Source: Pseudomonas guariconensis (lineage in GTDB: Bacteria; Pseudomonadota; Gammaproteobacteria; Pseudomonadales; Pseudomonadaceae). Taken from it: a stretch of 54,187 nt of DNA. The first letter of the stretch is position 1. Every line of letters begins with the position of its first letter. Under the pieces are notes generated by a model. That model worked only from the letters and a program-made list of their open reading frames with translations. It made no database searches and had not been told where the DNA came from. The stretch lies in assembly GCF_024127895.1 (NCBI RefSeq), contig NZ_JAMYBK010000028.1, positions 1 through 54,187 on the forward strand, written 5' to 3'. Position numbers and translations under genes: made by a program. This document shows, piece by piece, positions 32,075-39,517 of the stretch.

Positions 32075-32476
32075 TCAACGGTTGGCGTTCTGCGTGTTCA
32101 AGGTGGCGGCCAGGGCCTGTTCGCAGCGCTCCTGGGCGGTGTCCAGCTCCAGGTGCATCTGCTGGATGTCGAGCATCTGCTGTTCCAGCTGGGCGCGGCG
32201 TTCGGCGATCTTCGCCAGCATGCTGTTGAGCTGCTTGAGGTTGCCGCTGCTGGGGTCGTACAGCTCGATCAGCTCGCGGCATTCGGCCAGGGAGAAGCCG
32301 ATGCGCTTGCCGCGTAGGATGAGTTTTAGGGTGACCTTGTCACGTGCCGAGTAGATGCGCTCCAGGCCGCGGCGCTCCGGGCTCAGCAGGCCCTGTTCCT
32401 CGTAGAAGCGGATCGCGCGGGTGGTGATGTCCAGTTCGCGGGACAGGTCGGAAATGCTGTAGGTCTGGCTGCTCAT
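32075..32476 (-). CDS. liuR: MerR-family regulator LiuR
   Basis: A 133-residue MerR-type regulator. The N-terminal helix-turn-helix starts TYSISDLSRELDITTRAIRF and YEEQGLLSPERRGLERIYSA. The central helix-turn-helix half is RGKRIGFSLAECRELIELYD, and a C-terminal coiled coil (about 80-120) mediates dimers. No metal-binding cysteines are present (the single Cys pair is not positioned as in MerR). LiuR controls branched-chain amino-acid catabolism in pseudomonads, and its place directly ahead of mvaB fits. A perfect 16-bp palindrome 43-58 bp upstream is the probable operator. Confidence 0.87.
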   Translation of the reverse strand: MSSQTYSISDLSRELDITTRAIRFYEEQGLLSPERRGLERIYSARDKVTLKLILRGKRIGFSLAECRELIELYDPSSGNLKQLNSMLAKIAERRAQLEQQMLDIQQMHLELDTAQERCEQALAATLNTQNANR

Positions 32477-32518
32477 GCTCGGGCTCGAAAGAGGGTATGG
32501 CAGTAACCTAAATGCAGG

Positions 32519-32534
32519 TTGACGTATACGTCAA
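32519..32534. promoter_or_regulatory. LiuR-type palindromic operator
   Basis: TTGACGTATACGTCAA is a perfect 16-bp palindrome upstream of liuR, like the ACGT-rich LiuR motif I recall for proteobacteria. It contains a TTGACG that may be the -35 of the liuR-mvaB promoter. It overlaps the stop codon of the upstream araC-type gene, so the operator is partly coding sequence. Confidence 0.7.
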
Positions 32535-33415
32535 GCAGGCGCGTGCCGTGCCGACTGTCGATAACCCTTGGGCGTCTGCCCGCTCAGGCGCTTGAAGAAG
32601 CGCGCGAAGTAGGTCGGGTCGCTGAACCCCAGGCTGTCCGACAACTGGCCGATGCTCATGCGCGTATACACCAGGTTGCGCCGGGCCTCGAGCAACAGGC
32701 GCTGGTGCACGACCTGCAACGCGCTCTGCCCGGCCAGGTCCCGGCATAGCTGGTTGAGGCGCAGGCTGGAGACCCCCAGGCGGGCGGCGAAAGTGTCCAC
32801 CGAGAGGTGCTCGCGGTAGTGCGCCTCGACCAGGCGCAAGTAGCGACCGAGCAGTTGCCGATCACGTTCGTCGCGGTTGCGCGGCAGTTGGCCGGACTGC
32901 TGGCGACGGCTGATCCAGACCATCAGCGCGGTCACCAGCGCCTGCAGCATCGCTGCCCGGGAGGGGGCGTTGCCCTGGTATTCCTGTTGCAGCGTGTCGA
33001 TCAGGGCATGCAGCCGATGGCGGTCGCTGCCCAGCGGGTAGCAGGTGGCCGACGCCAGCACGGCCAGCGGTGCGCCCAGGCGTTGCTCCAGGTCCGCCAC
33101 CAGCGCCGTGCCGAAGGTCAGGACATGCCCCTGGATATCGGCGCTGAAACGAAAACCATGCACGGTCAGCGGCGGCACCACCTGGATGGCCGCTTCGCAG
33201 ATCTCGCTGCGCTTTCCCTCGATCTCCACCTGGGCCTGGCCGCGCTGCACGTACAGCAGCTGGAACAGCTCGGCGTGGCGATGGGGCTTGATCTCCCAGT
33301 GGTGCAGGCGGCTACGTGCCGGGATCGACTCGCAGTGCAGCAGGTCGGTCCCCGGCCAGGTGTGGTTCTCGCCATAGAGCTGGAACAGCGGGACACCGGG
33401 GAGGCTCGACATCAT
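32531..33415 (-). CDS. pobC: AraC-family activator of pobA
   Basis: A 294-residue AraC/XylS-type regulator. The N-terminal cupin sensor has HHWEIKPHRHAELFQLLYVQ and QVVPPLTVHGFRFSADIQGH. The C-terminal double helix-turn-helix (about 195-290) has LSVDTFAARLGVSSLRLNQL and MSIGQLSDSLGFSDPTYFAR followed by FFKRLSGQTPKGYR. It is divergent from pobA with a 169-bp gap. Pseudomonas PobC/PobR of the AraC type activates pobA in response to 4-hydroxybenzoate. The symbol follows the P. putida usage I remember. A direct repeat between the two genes is the likely binding site. Confidence 0.85.
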   Translation of the reverse strand: MMSSLPGVPLFQLYGENHTWPGTDLLHCESIPARSRLHHWEIKPHRHAELFQLLYVQRGQAQVEIEGKRSEICEAAIQVVPPLTVHGFRFSADIQGHVLTFGTALVADLEQRLGAPLAVLASATCYPLGSDRHRLHALIDTLQQEYQGNAPSRAAMLQALVTALMVWISRRQQSGQLPRNRDERDRQLLGRYLRLVEAHYREHLSVDTFAARLGVSSLRLNQLCRDLAGQSALQVVHQRLLLEARRNLVYTRMSIGQLSDSLGFSDPTYFARFFKRLSGQTPKGYRQSARHAPA

Positions 33416-33447
33416 GCGCGTACCTGTCCGTTAATCGAACACAATAT

Positions 33448-33513
33448 GTAAAAGTGCAGGTAATCCATGGAATATCACACTTAATGGCCGATTCTTGATC
33501 GTAAAAATGCAGG
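33448..33513 (+). promoter_or_regulatory. Direct repeats, probable AraC-type operator of pobA
   Basis: GTAAAAGTGCAGG (33448-33460) and GTAAAAATGCAGG (33501-33513) are identical at 12 of 13 positions, in the same orientation, 53 bp apart start to start. That is close to five helical turns, so both lie on one face of the DNA. AraC-type dimers commonly bind direct repeats. The downstream copy is 71 bp before the pobA start. Confidence 0.65.
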
Positions 33514-33573
33514 GGCAAACCCTAACAGCAGATGCCTGGTCACTGCCAGTCGCAGGCCGGCATCGACACGACG

Positions 33574-33587
33574 AGACAACAACAATG
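33574..33587 (+). promoter_or_regulatory. CA motif (Crc/Hfq target) at the pobA start codon
   Basis: AGACAACAACAATG overlaps the start codon and replaces a normal Shine-Dalgarno sequence. AACAACAA is the kind of A-rich sequence that Hfq binds with Crc to block translation when preferred carbon sources are present. The CrcY-like RNA 2.6 kb away carries the same motif repeatedly. Confidence 0.7.
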
Positions 33588-34772
33588 AAGACTCAGGTTG
33601 CAATCATCGGCGCCGGCCCGTCTGGCCTGCTGCTCGGCCAGCTGTTGCACAAGGCCGGTATCGACACGCTGATCCTCGAGCGCCAGACGCCCGACTACGT
33701 GCTCGGGCGCATCCGTGCCGGGGTACTGGAGCAGGGCACGGTCGAGCTGTTGCACGAGGCGGGGGTGGCCGCGCGCATGGCGCGTGAAGGGCTGGTCCAC
33801 GAAGGGGTCGAGCTGCTGGTCGGCGGCCGTCGCCAGCGCTTGGATCTCAAGGCACTGACCGGCGGCAAGACGGTCATGGTCTATGGCCAGACCGAGGTCA
33901 CCCGCGATTTGATGCAGGCTCGCCAGGAGAGCGGGGCGCCGATCATCTACTCGGCCAGCAACGTGCGACCCCATGGGCTGGAAGGCGTGCATCCGTACCT
34001 GACGTTCGAGAAGGATGGCCAGGTGCATCGCGTCGACTGCGACTACATCGCCGGTTGCGACGGCTTTCACGGCGTGTCGCGCCAGAGCATCCCCGACGGT
34101 GTGCTCAAGCATTACGAACGGGTCTATCCGTTCGGCTGGTTGGGCCTGCTGGCCGATACGCCACCGGTCAACCACGAACTGATCTACGCCCACCACGAAC
34201 GCGGTTTCGTACTGTGCAGCCAGCGCTCCCAGACCCGCAGCCGCTACTACCTGCAGGTACCGCTCGGCGAGCGGGTCGAGGACTGGAGCGACCAGCGTTT
34301 CTGGGACGAGCTCAAGACACGCCTGCCCGAGGACGTGGCGGCGCGACTGGTCACCGGCCCTGCGCTGGAAAAGAGCATCGCCCCGTTGCGCAGCCTGGTG
34401 GTCGAACCGATGCAGCATGGCCGGCTGTTCCTGGTCGGCGACGCCGCCCACATCGTCCCGCCCACCGGCGCCAAGGGCCTGAACCTCGCGGCCTCGGACG
34501 TGAACTACCTGTACCGGATCCTGGTCAAGGTCTATCGCCAGGGGCGTACCGACCTGCTGGCGCAGTACTCGCCGCTGGCCTTGCGGCGGGTGTGGAAGGG
34601 CGAGCGCTTCAGCTGGTTCATGACCCAGTTGCTGCATGATTTCGGCGAGCACAAGGATGACTGGGACCGGAAGATGCAAGAGGCCGACCGCGAGTATTTC
34701 CTGGGGTCGCCGGCTGGCTTGGCGAACATTGCCGAGAACTACGTGGGCTTGCCGTTCGAGGTGGTGGAGTAG
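33585..34772 (+). CDS. pobA: 4-hydroxybenzoate 3-monooxygenase
   Basis: A 395-residue FAD-dependent aromatic hydroxylase that converts 4-hydroxybenzoate to protocatechuate using NADPH and O2, feeding the beta-ketoadipate pathway. The FAD fingerprint is MKTQVAIIGAGPSGLLLGQL. The second flavin motif is LFLVGDAAHIVPPTGAKGLN, and the FAD/NADPH motif is CDYIAGCDGFHG. Residues RIRAGVLEQGTVELL are characteristic of PobA. Length equals the P. fluorescens enzyme. The ATG at 33585 overlaps a CA motif. It is controlled by the divergent AraC regulator and probably by Crc/Hfq. Confidence 0.97.
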   Translation: MKTQVAIIGAGPSGLLLGQLLHKAGIDTLILERQTPDYVLGRIRAGVLEQGTVELLHEAGVAARMAREGLVHEGVELLVGGRRQRLDLKALTGGKTVMVYGQTEVTRDLMQARQESGAPIIYSASNVRPHGLEGVHPYLTFEKDGQVHRVDCDYIAGCDGFHGVSRQSIPDGVLKHYERVYPFGWLGLLADTPPVNHELIYAHHERGFVLCSQRSQTRSRYYLQVPLGERVEDWSDQRFWDELKTRLPEDVAARLVTGPALEKSIAPLRSLVVEPMQHGRLFLVGDAAHIVPPTGAKGLNLAASDVNYLYRILVKVYRQGRTDLLAQYSPLALRRVWKGERFSWFMTQLLHDFGEHKDDWDRKMQEADREYFLGSPAGLANIAENYVGLPFEVVE

Positions 34773-34806
34773 GGCGGGGCTTGCCGGCGATGGGCGCGAA
34801 GCGGCC

Positions 34807-35451
34807 CTATCTCTCCAGCACCTGCACCATCTGCTGGTAACCCCGCTGCCGTGCATGCTCCAGCGCAGTGACACCATCCTTGTCGGCGATGGCCGGATCG
34901 GCCCCGGCGGCCAGCAGCCGGCGGACGATCTCCACATGGCGCGGGCCGCCATCGCCGAGGATCACCGCCTCCAGCAGGGCCGTCCAGTGCAGGCGGTTGA
35001 GGTGGTCCACGTCGACACCGGCGTCGATCAGCATCTGCACGGTCTGCACATGGCCGCGCTCGGCGGCGGGAATCAGCGCGGTACCGCCGTAGCGGTTGGT
35101 GCTCTCGAGGTCGGCGCCATGGTCCAGGGTCAGGCGCAGGATCTGGTCCAGGCCACGGGCGCCAGCATACAGGTAGGGGCTGTCGTGGATGTTGTCCTTG
35201 GCATTGACGTCGGCACCGGCCTCGATCAGCGCCTTGGCCGCCTGCACCTGGTTGGCCTGGGTCGCCACCAGCAACGCGGTGCGGCCCTGGGCATCGCGTG
35301 CCTCCAGGGGCGCGCCCTGGTCGAGCAATTGGGTGATGGCAGCTGTGTCGCCACGCTGGGCGGCCCCGTGCAGCCGGGTATCCAGGGCAGCGGCCCCGGC
35401 GTGGGCGACCAGGCTGGTGAACAGGGCAAGCAGAAGAACAGGCAGGCGCAT
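34807..35451 (-). CDS. Exported ankyrin-repeat protein
   Basis: A 214-residue protein with a signal peptide (MRLPVLLLALFTSLVAHAGA, cleavage after about residue 20) followed by five to six ankyrin repeats, for example LHGAAQRGDTAAITQLLDQG, GRTALLVATQANQVQAAKAL, GTALIPAAERGHVQTVQML and GVTALEHARQRGYQQMVQVL. Periplasmic ankyrin proteins such as AnkB act in oxidative-stress defence or protein contacts. The ATG at 35451 is chosen because it opens the signal peptide and has GGAG nine bases upstream. It is convergent with pobA; a small GGGCGC-GAA-GCGGCCC hairpin (34792-34807) touches its stop codon. Confidence 0.85.
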   Translation of the reverse strand: MRLPVLLLALFTSLVAHAGAAALDTRLHGAAQRGDTAAITQLLDQGAPLEARDAQGRTALLVATQANQVQAAKALIEAGADVNAKDNIHDSPYLYAGARGLDQILRLTLDHGADLESTNRYGGTALIPAAERGHVQTVQMLIDAGVDVDHLNRLHWTALLEAVILGDGGPRHVEIVRRLLAAGADPAIADKDGVTALEHARQRGYQQMVQVLER

Positions 35452-35620
35452 GCGACGGGCTCCAAGGTGACGAGGCTTCATCCTAGGCAACCCGTGCAGC
35501 GGCTAGAAGTGAATTATCCGGATGACAGGCAGTGCGCTTTCGAATACCGGCCAGGCCGGTTGCCCGGCAGGGATGGCCGTGCTAGAAGTCAGGCTTGTCA
35601 TTCAGAAGTTGAATGTGAAC

Positions 35621-36502
35621 ATGTCTATCAGCGTTAAATCGAATAGGGCTCTGTTCGACCTCGACCTGCTGCGCGCCATCGTCGTGGTGGCCGACTGCGG
35701 CAGCTTCACCACCGCAGCGGCGCGCTTGCACTCGACCCAGTCGACCATCAGCCAGAAAGTCCGCCGCCTGGAGGACATGGTTGGCCACCGCCTGCTGGTA
35801 CGCGGCAACCGCGACGTGCTGCCCACCGACGCCGGCCAGACCCTGCTCGGTTACGCCCGGCACATGCTGGCGCTGAACGACCAGATGCTCGAGGCGCTGG
35901 CCGGGGCCATGGTCGGTGTGACCGTACGCCTGGGCGTACCCGAGGATTTCGTCGGCGGCCGTACCACCAATGCCCTGTCGGCGTTCAGCCGGCGCCATCC
36001 GCAGGTCAAGCTGGAAGTCACCAGCGGCCTGTGCCGCGACCTCAGCCAGGCCTACGACAACGGCGAGCTCGACCTGGTGCTGCTCAAGCAGCGGCGCAAC
36101 AGCCGGGAGGGCGTAGCCTGCTGGCCGGAGCGCCTGCAATGGATCGACAGTGCGCGGATGCCGTCGTTCGAGCTCGACCCCATCCCCCTGGTGACCTTCC
36201 CCCCCCGTGGGCTGTACCGCGACGACATGATCACCGCCATCGAAGGCATGGGGCGGCGCTGGCGTATCAGTTTCACCAGTTCGAGCCTCAGCGGCATCCA
36301 GGCGGCGGTGGCCGATGGCATGGGCATCAGCCTGCTGCCGCCACGTGCCGCCACCGGTGAGCACCGGGTGCTGGGGGCCCAGCAAGGGCTGCCGGAGGTG
36401 GACAGCTACGAGATCGTCGTGGTGCACCGGCCGACGGCCGACGCGATGGTCAAGTCGCTGGCCGAGGTGCTCATGGAGCTGCTTGCGGCGCATGCGATCT
36501 GA
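35621..36502 (+). CDS. LysR-family transcriptional regulator
   Basis: A 293-residue LysR regulator. The winged helix-turn-helix (about 10-70) contains VVVADCGSFTTAAARLHSTQ and STISQKVRRLEDMVGHRLLV. The effector domain follows (TVRLGVPEDFVGGRTTNALS, SGIQAAVADGMGISLLPPRA). The start ATG at 35621 precedes MSISVKSNRALFDLDLLRAI; longer readings extend through non-coding-like DNA. A C8 homopolymer at 36199-36206 is in frame here. It is convergent with an APC permease gene that it could control, and divergent from the ankyrin gene. Confidence 0.88.
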   Translation: MSISVKSNRALFDLDLLRAIVVVADCGSFTTAAARLHSTQSTISQKVRRLEDMVGHRLLVRGNRDVLPTDAGQTLLGYARHMLALNDQMLEALAGAMVGVTVRLGVPEDFVGGRTTNALSAFSRRHPQVKLEVTSGLCRDLSQAYDNGELDLVLLKQRRNSREGVACWPERLQWIDSARMPSFELDPIPLVTFPPRGLYRDDMITAIEGMGRRWRISFTSSSLSGIQAAVADGMGISLLPPRAATGEHRVLGAQQGLPEVDSYEIVVVHRPTADAMVKSLAEVLMELLAAHAI

Positions 36503-36515
36503 GAACAGGTAGGAA

Positions 36516-36538
36516 TTGGGGCCGCATAGCGGCCCCAA
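36516..36538. terminator. Perfect hairpin between convergent lysR and permease genes
   Basis: TTGGGGCCGC, loop ATA, GCGGCCCCAA: a perfect 10-bp stem in a 41-bp gap. The ends supply AA/TT on both strands, so it can act in both directions. Confidence 0.75.
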
Positions 36539-36543
36539 GACGG

Positions 36544-37935
36544 CTACAAAGGCTCAGGCCTGAACAGCGGCTTCTTCATCACCCCCTTGATCCAAACCAC
36601 GGCGATCAACGACACCACCGCCAGCACCAGGCCCGCGGCGCCGAAGATCTGGGCGCTCATGTCCGGGCTGGGCGAGGCATTCCAGATCGCGTACAGCATG
36701 CCGCCGATGCCGAACAGCTGCGGCAGCGGGTAGAACGGCGTGCGGAACGGGCGCTCCAGGTGCGGGTAGCGATGGCGCAGGGCGATGACGTCGAGGTGAA
36801 CGATGATGTAGGCCAGCAGCCAGGCCAGGGCAGCGGAAAGCAGCAGCAGGTTGATCGCGGCGGCATCCTGGCCCATCAGCAGGATCGGCAGGCCGGTGAT
36901 CGCCGCGACGAACAGCACGGCCACCCAAGGTGTGCGCGCTCGCGGGCTGAGCTGCTTGAACTGAGGAAAGGCCTGGCCGTTGCACGCCATGCCGTAGAGC
37001 ATCCGCGGGATGGCCGCCAGCGAGGTGTTGAGGGTGCTGCAGGTGGCGGTGACCGCGGCGATCACCAGGAACGCCTCGCCGGTCTTGCCGAACACCGTGG
37101 TGGCGAACAGGTAATGGGGCAGGGCATCGCTGCCCAGAGCGTGCTGCGGTACCAGGAACAGCGCGCCCAGGCCGTACAGGGCGATGGTGGCGAAGATCAC
37201 CGTGAGGCCGATGATCATCGAGCGTGGGATGTTGCGCTCGGGCTTGCGCGTCTCCTCCACCAGCGAGCAGACGAACTCGGCGCCGACGAAGCCCCATACC
37301 GCCAGGGCCGTCAGGGCCAGTACCCCTGCGCCCATGGGGTTCCAGTCGCCCTGCAGCAACGTGGTGGTGGTGCCGCTGGCATGGCCTTCGGCGATCGCCG
37401 CGATGCCCAGGATCAGCAGGACCACGACCATCACCACGGCCATGGCGTTCTGCAGCTTGGCGAAGACGTCGATGCCCATCAGGTTGAGCACGGTGAACAG
37501 GCCGAGCACCGCGAAGGCCACGCTGAACGGCGGGAACACGCCGGGGTAGACCTTGCCGACGATCAGGTCGAGCAACAGCAGCTCGGCCGAGAGGGCGAAC
37601 ATGGCCACCACCACATAGCCGGAAAAGGTCGCCAGGATCGCCGGAAAATGCCCCAGGGCCACTTCGGTGTAGCTCGACAGGCTGCCGGCGCGAGGCACCA
37701 GCAGGGCCAGTTCGGAGAACGAGCAGGCGTAGCTCAGCGCCAGCAGGTAGGCCAGCCCCAGCGGCACGATGAAACCCAGGCCGGCGGCGCCGACGCCTTG
37801 CAGCATCATCACCATCACCCCCTGGGACACCACCAGGCCGACCGCCACCGCGAGCAGCGACCCCAGCCCCAGGACCCGGCGGAAGCCGGCTTGATTCGCC
37901 TGCGCGGTGGCAGGCACGGACGCACTTGCACTCAT
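36544..37935 (-). CDS. APC-family amino acid/amine permease
   Basis: A 463-residue inner-membrane transporter with about twelve TM segments. TM1 has the APC-type GLGSLLAVAVGLVVSQGVMV, and the conserved loop after TM6 has WGFVGAEFVCSLVEETRKPE followed by RNIPRSMIIGL. It probably imports an amino acid or amine with protons. The minus-strand leader reads CAACAACAAC just before a GAGCGGGG ribosome site, a CA motif that suggests Crc/Hfq repression. The convergent LysR gene is a possible regulator. The substrate cannot be told from the sequence. Confidence 0.88.
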   Translation of the reverse strand: MSASASVPATAQANQAGFRRVLGLGSLLAVAVGLVVSQGVMVMMLQGVGAAGLGFIVPLGLAYLLALSYACSFSELALLVPRAGSLSSYTEVALGHFPAILATFSGYVVVAMFALSAELLLLDLIVGKVYPGVFPPFSVAFAVLGLFTVLNLMGIDVFAKLQNAMAVVMVVVLLILGIAAIAEGHASGTTTTLLQGDWNPMGAGVLALTALAVWGFVGAEFVCSLVEETRKPERNIPRSMIIGLTVIFATIALYGLGALFLVPQHALGSDALPHYLFATTVFGKTGEAFLVIAAVTATCSTLNTSLAAIPRMLYGMACNGQAFPQFKQLSPRARTPWVAVLFVAAITGLPILLMGQDAAAINLLLLSAALAWLLAYIIVHLDVIALRHRYPHLERPFRTPFYPLPQLFGIGGMLYAIWNASPSPDMSAQIFGAAGLVLAVVSLIAVVWIKGVMKKPLFRPEPL

Positions 37936-37950
37936 GATGTTTCCCCGCTC

Positions 37951-37962
37951 GTTGTTGTTGTA
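37951..37962 (-). promoter_or_regulatory. CA motif (Crc/Hfq target) in the APC permease leader
   Basis: On the minus strand ACAACAACAACGAG lies 14-27 bases before the ATG and overlaps the ribosome-binding site, the normal place for Hfq/Crc translational repression. Transporters of less-preferred nutrients are typical targets. Confidence 0.6.
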
Positions 37963-38103
37963 GTCGCGGCAGATACTGGAGCAGGGGGCGGGATCGGAAA
38001 ATTATTAAAAATGTGTTCGTTGCACAGGAAAAAACTGGGTAGGCAGGGGGCCATTGCGGGCCAGCCCCGATGCCAGGTAGTTAGGCGGCGCTTTGTCATT
38101 ATT

Positions 38104-38122
38104 GGGGCTGCAAGGCAGCCCC
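38104..38122 (-). terminator. Hairpin after oprB
   Basis: GGGGCTG, loop, CAGCCCC, then AATAATG on the minus strand, 25 bp after the porin stop. The 180 bp between this hairpin and the permease start otherwise hold only the permease leader. Confidence 0.6.
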
Positions 38123-38147
38123 ACCTCCCAAAGGCCCCTACAAGGGT

Positions 38148-39420
38148 TCAGAAGGTCGCCTTGACCTGCAACCCCACCACCAGTGCGTTGTCGATGCTCT
38201 GCCCGGAGAATGCCCCCGGCTCGATGATGTACTGCACATCCGGGCGCAGGTTCAGCCAGGGCGTGGCCTGGTAGCCATAGCTCAGCTCGATCAACTGTTC
38301 GGCGCTGTCCAGGTCGGGGAAGTCCTGGCCGGCCTCTAGTGCGGCGTCCTGCAGTACGTCGCGGCTACGCGGGTTGGGCACGGCGCGGCCATAACCCAGC
38401 GCCAGGGTATCGCGCGGGCGCCCTGCGAACGGCTGGTACAGCACCACGCCGGCGCCATACCAGCGGGTGAATGGCGAGGCGGCCTTGCTCGAGGCCGAGT
38501 ACTGGCCGAAGGCATGCAGGCGACGGCCCGGTAAACCTGGATCGTTCCACACGGCCTGGTCGACCAGCAGGTAGTGCCCGCCACGGCCGGCGACCTCCTT
38601 GTCGCTGCCGATGCGCTGCACGTTCGAGCTGTCGTAGTAGTAGCCGAGCTTGTACTCGCCCGGCAGTTCGCCCTGCAGCGTGTACACCAGCTCCACCGGG
38701 ACCACGGTGCCTGTGCTGTGCTTGGGCCCCAGGTGCCAGGCGCGGCTGGAGTTGCCGTTGCTTTCTGGATCGACGTTGAACGCCGCTACGCGCAACTGCC
38801 AGGACGGCGAGAAATCGTATTTGACCCGCACGCCCAGGTGGGCGTTGGGGTAGTTGGTCCAACCGCTGCCGCCGGACATGTTCAGCGGATGGCCGCAGAA
38901 GCCGGCGTTCATGAAATTGCACAGGATGCCGCTGTCCAGGCCGCCCAGGTCGTTGCCCATGGCCATGTAGCCAAGCTTGACGTTGAGTGCCGGGGTGAAG
39001 AGGGTGCGCTCGTAGCTCAGCTCGGTCAGGCGGGTATAGAGGCCGCCGTAGTTTTCCTGGATCGGCAGGCGGTTGCCCACCAGGTCCTCGGAGGCGCTGT
39101 TGCCGCGGCGGTCGTTGATGGTCAGCTGGACCTTGCCGCCGTTGTCCAGGCCGTACAGCCTGGAGAGGTCGAACTGCACGCCGAGCTTGAGGTTCTGCGA
39201 ATAGCGCGCCGAGCGGTGCAGGCCGCCGTGGGCGTTGTAGGCGGTTTCGCCGCTGTAGTCGCCGGTGAAGGTGATGCCGTCCTCCACGAGTTGGTGACGC
39301 AGGCCGCCCCAGTCGCCGGTCATGGTGCTACGGGTCATGAGGTTGCCGTCGGCCAGGGCGGGGGGGGCTGGCCAGGGCCAGCAGAAGGGCGGTGGGGGTA
39401 TAGCGAAAAGCGCGGGACAT
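38148..39420 (-). CDS. oprB: OprB-type carbohydrate porin, frameshifted in the signal peptide
   Basis: An outer-membrane sugar-uptake porin. The body matches OprB: MTRSTMTGDWGGLRHQLVED near the start, FDLSRLYGLDNGGKVQLTIN, LIELSYGYQATPWLNLRPDV and a terminal aromatic in LVVGLQVKATF. The signal peptide is in another frame: the ATG at 39420 gives MSRAFRYTPTALLLALAS and then enters a run of eight C (39360-39367). With seven C the frame continues to ALADGNLM, a normal cleavage site, and a protein of 423 residues. With eight it stops soon after. An alternative in-frame ATG at 39476 gives no signal peptide. So it is a frameshift mutant, a phase-variable gene or a sequencing error. It lies just downstream of gcd. 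Confidence 0.85.
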
Positions 39421-39449
39421 TGCGAAATCTCGGGTGATCTGTGAAGGCG

Positions 39450-39505
39450 CCATCGCCGGCAAACCGCCCCCCACAAGCTGTGGAGAGCAGGTTTGCCGGC
39501 GATGG
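39450..39505. repeat. REP-type inverted repeat between gcd and oprB
   Basis: CCATCGCCGGCAAACC (39450-39465) and GGTTTGCCGGCGATGG (39490-39505) form a perfect 16-bp inverted repeat with a 24-bp spacer. It belongs to the CGCCGGCAAGCC type of Pseudomonas REP and lies in the 97 bp between gcd and the porin start. Confidence 0.75.
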
Positions 39506-39517
39506 GGGTAACGCGGT

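Noticed and set aside
36199..36206. C8 tract in the LysR gene as a second frameshift
   Set aside because: The reading frame is continuous through the tract and the protein is full length; only its potential for slippage remains.
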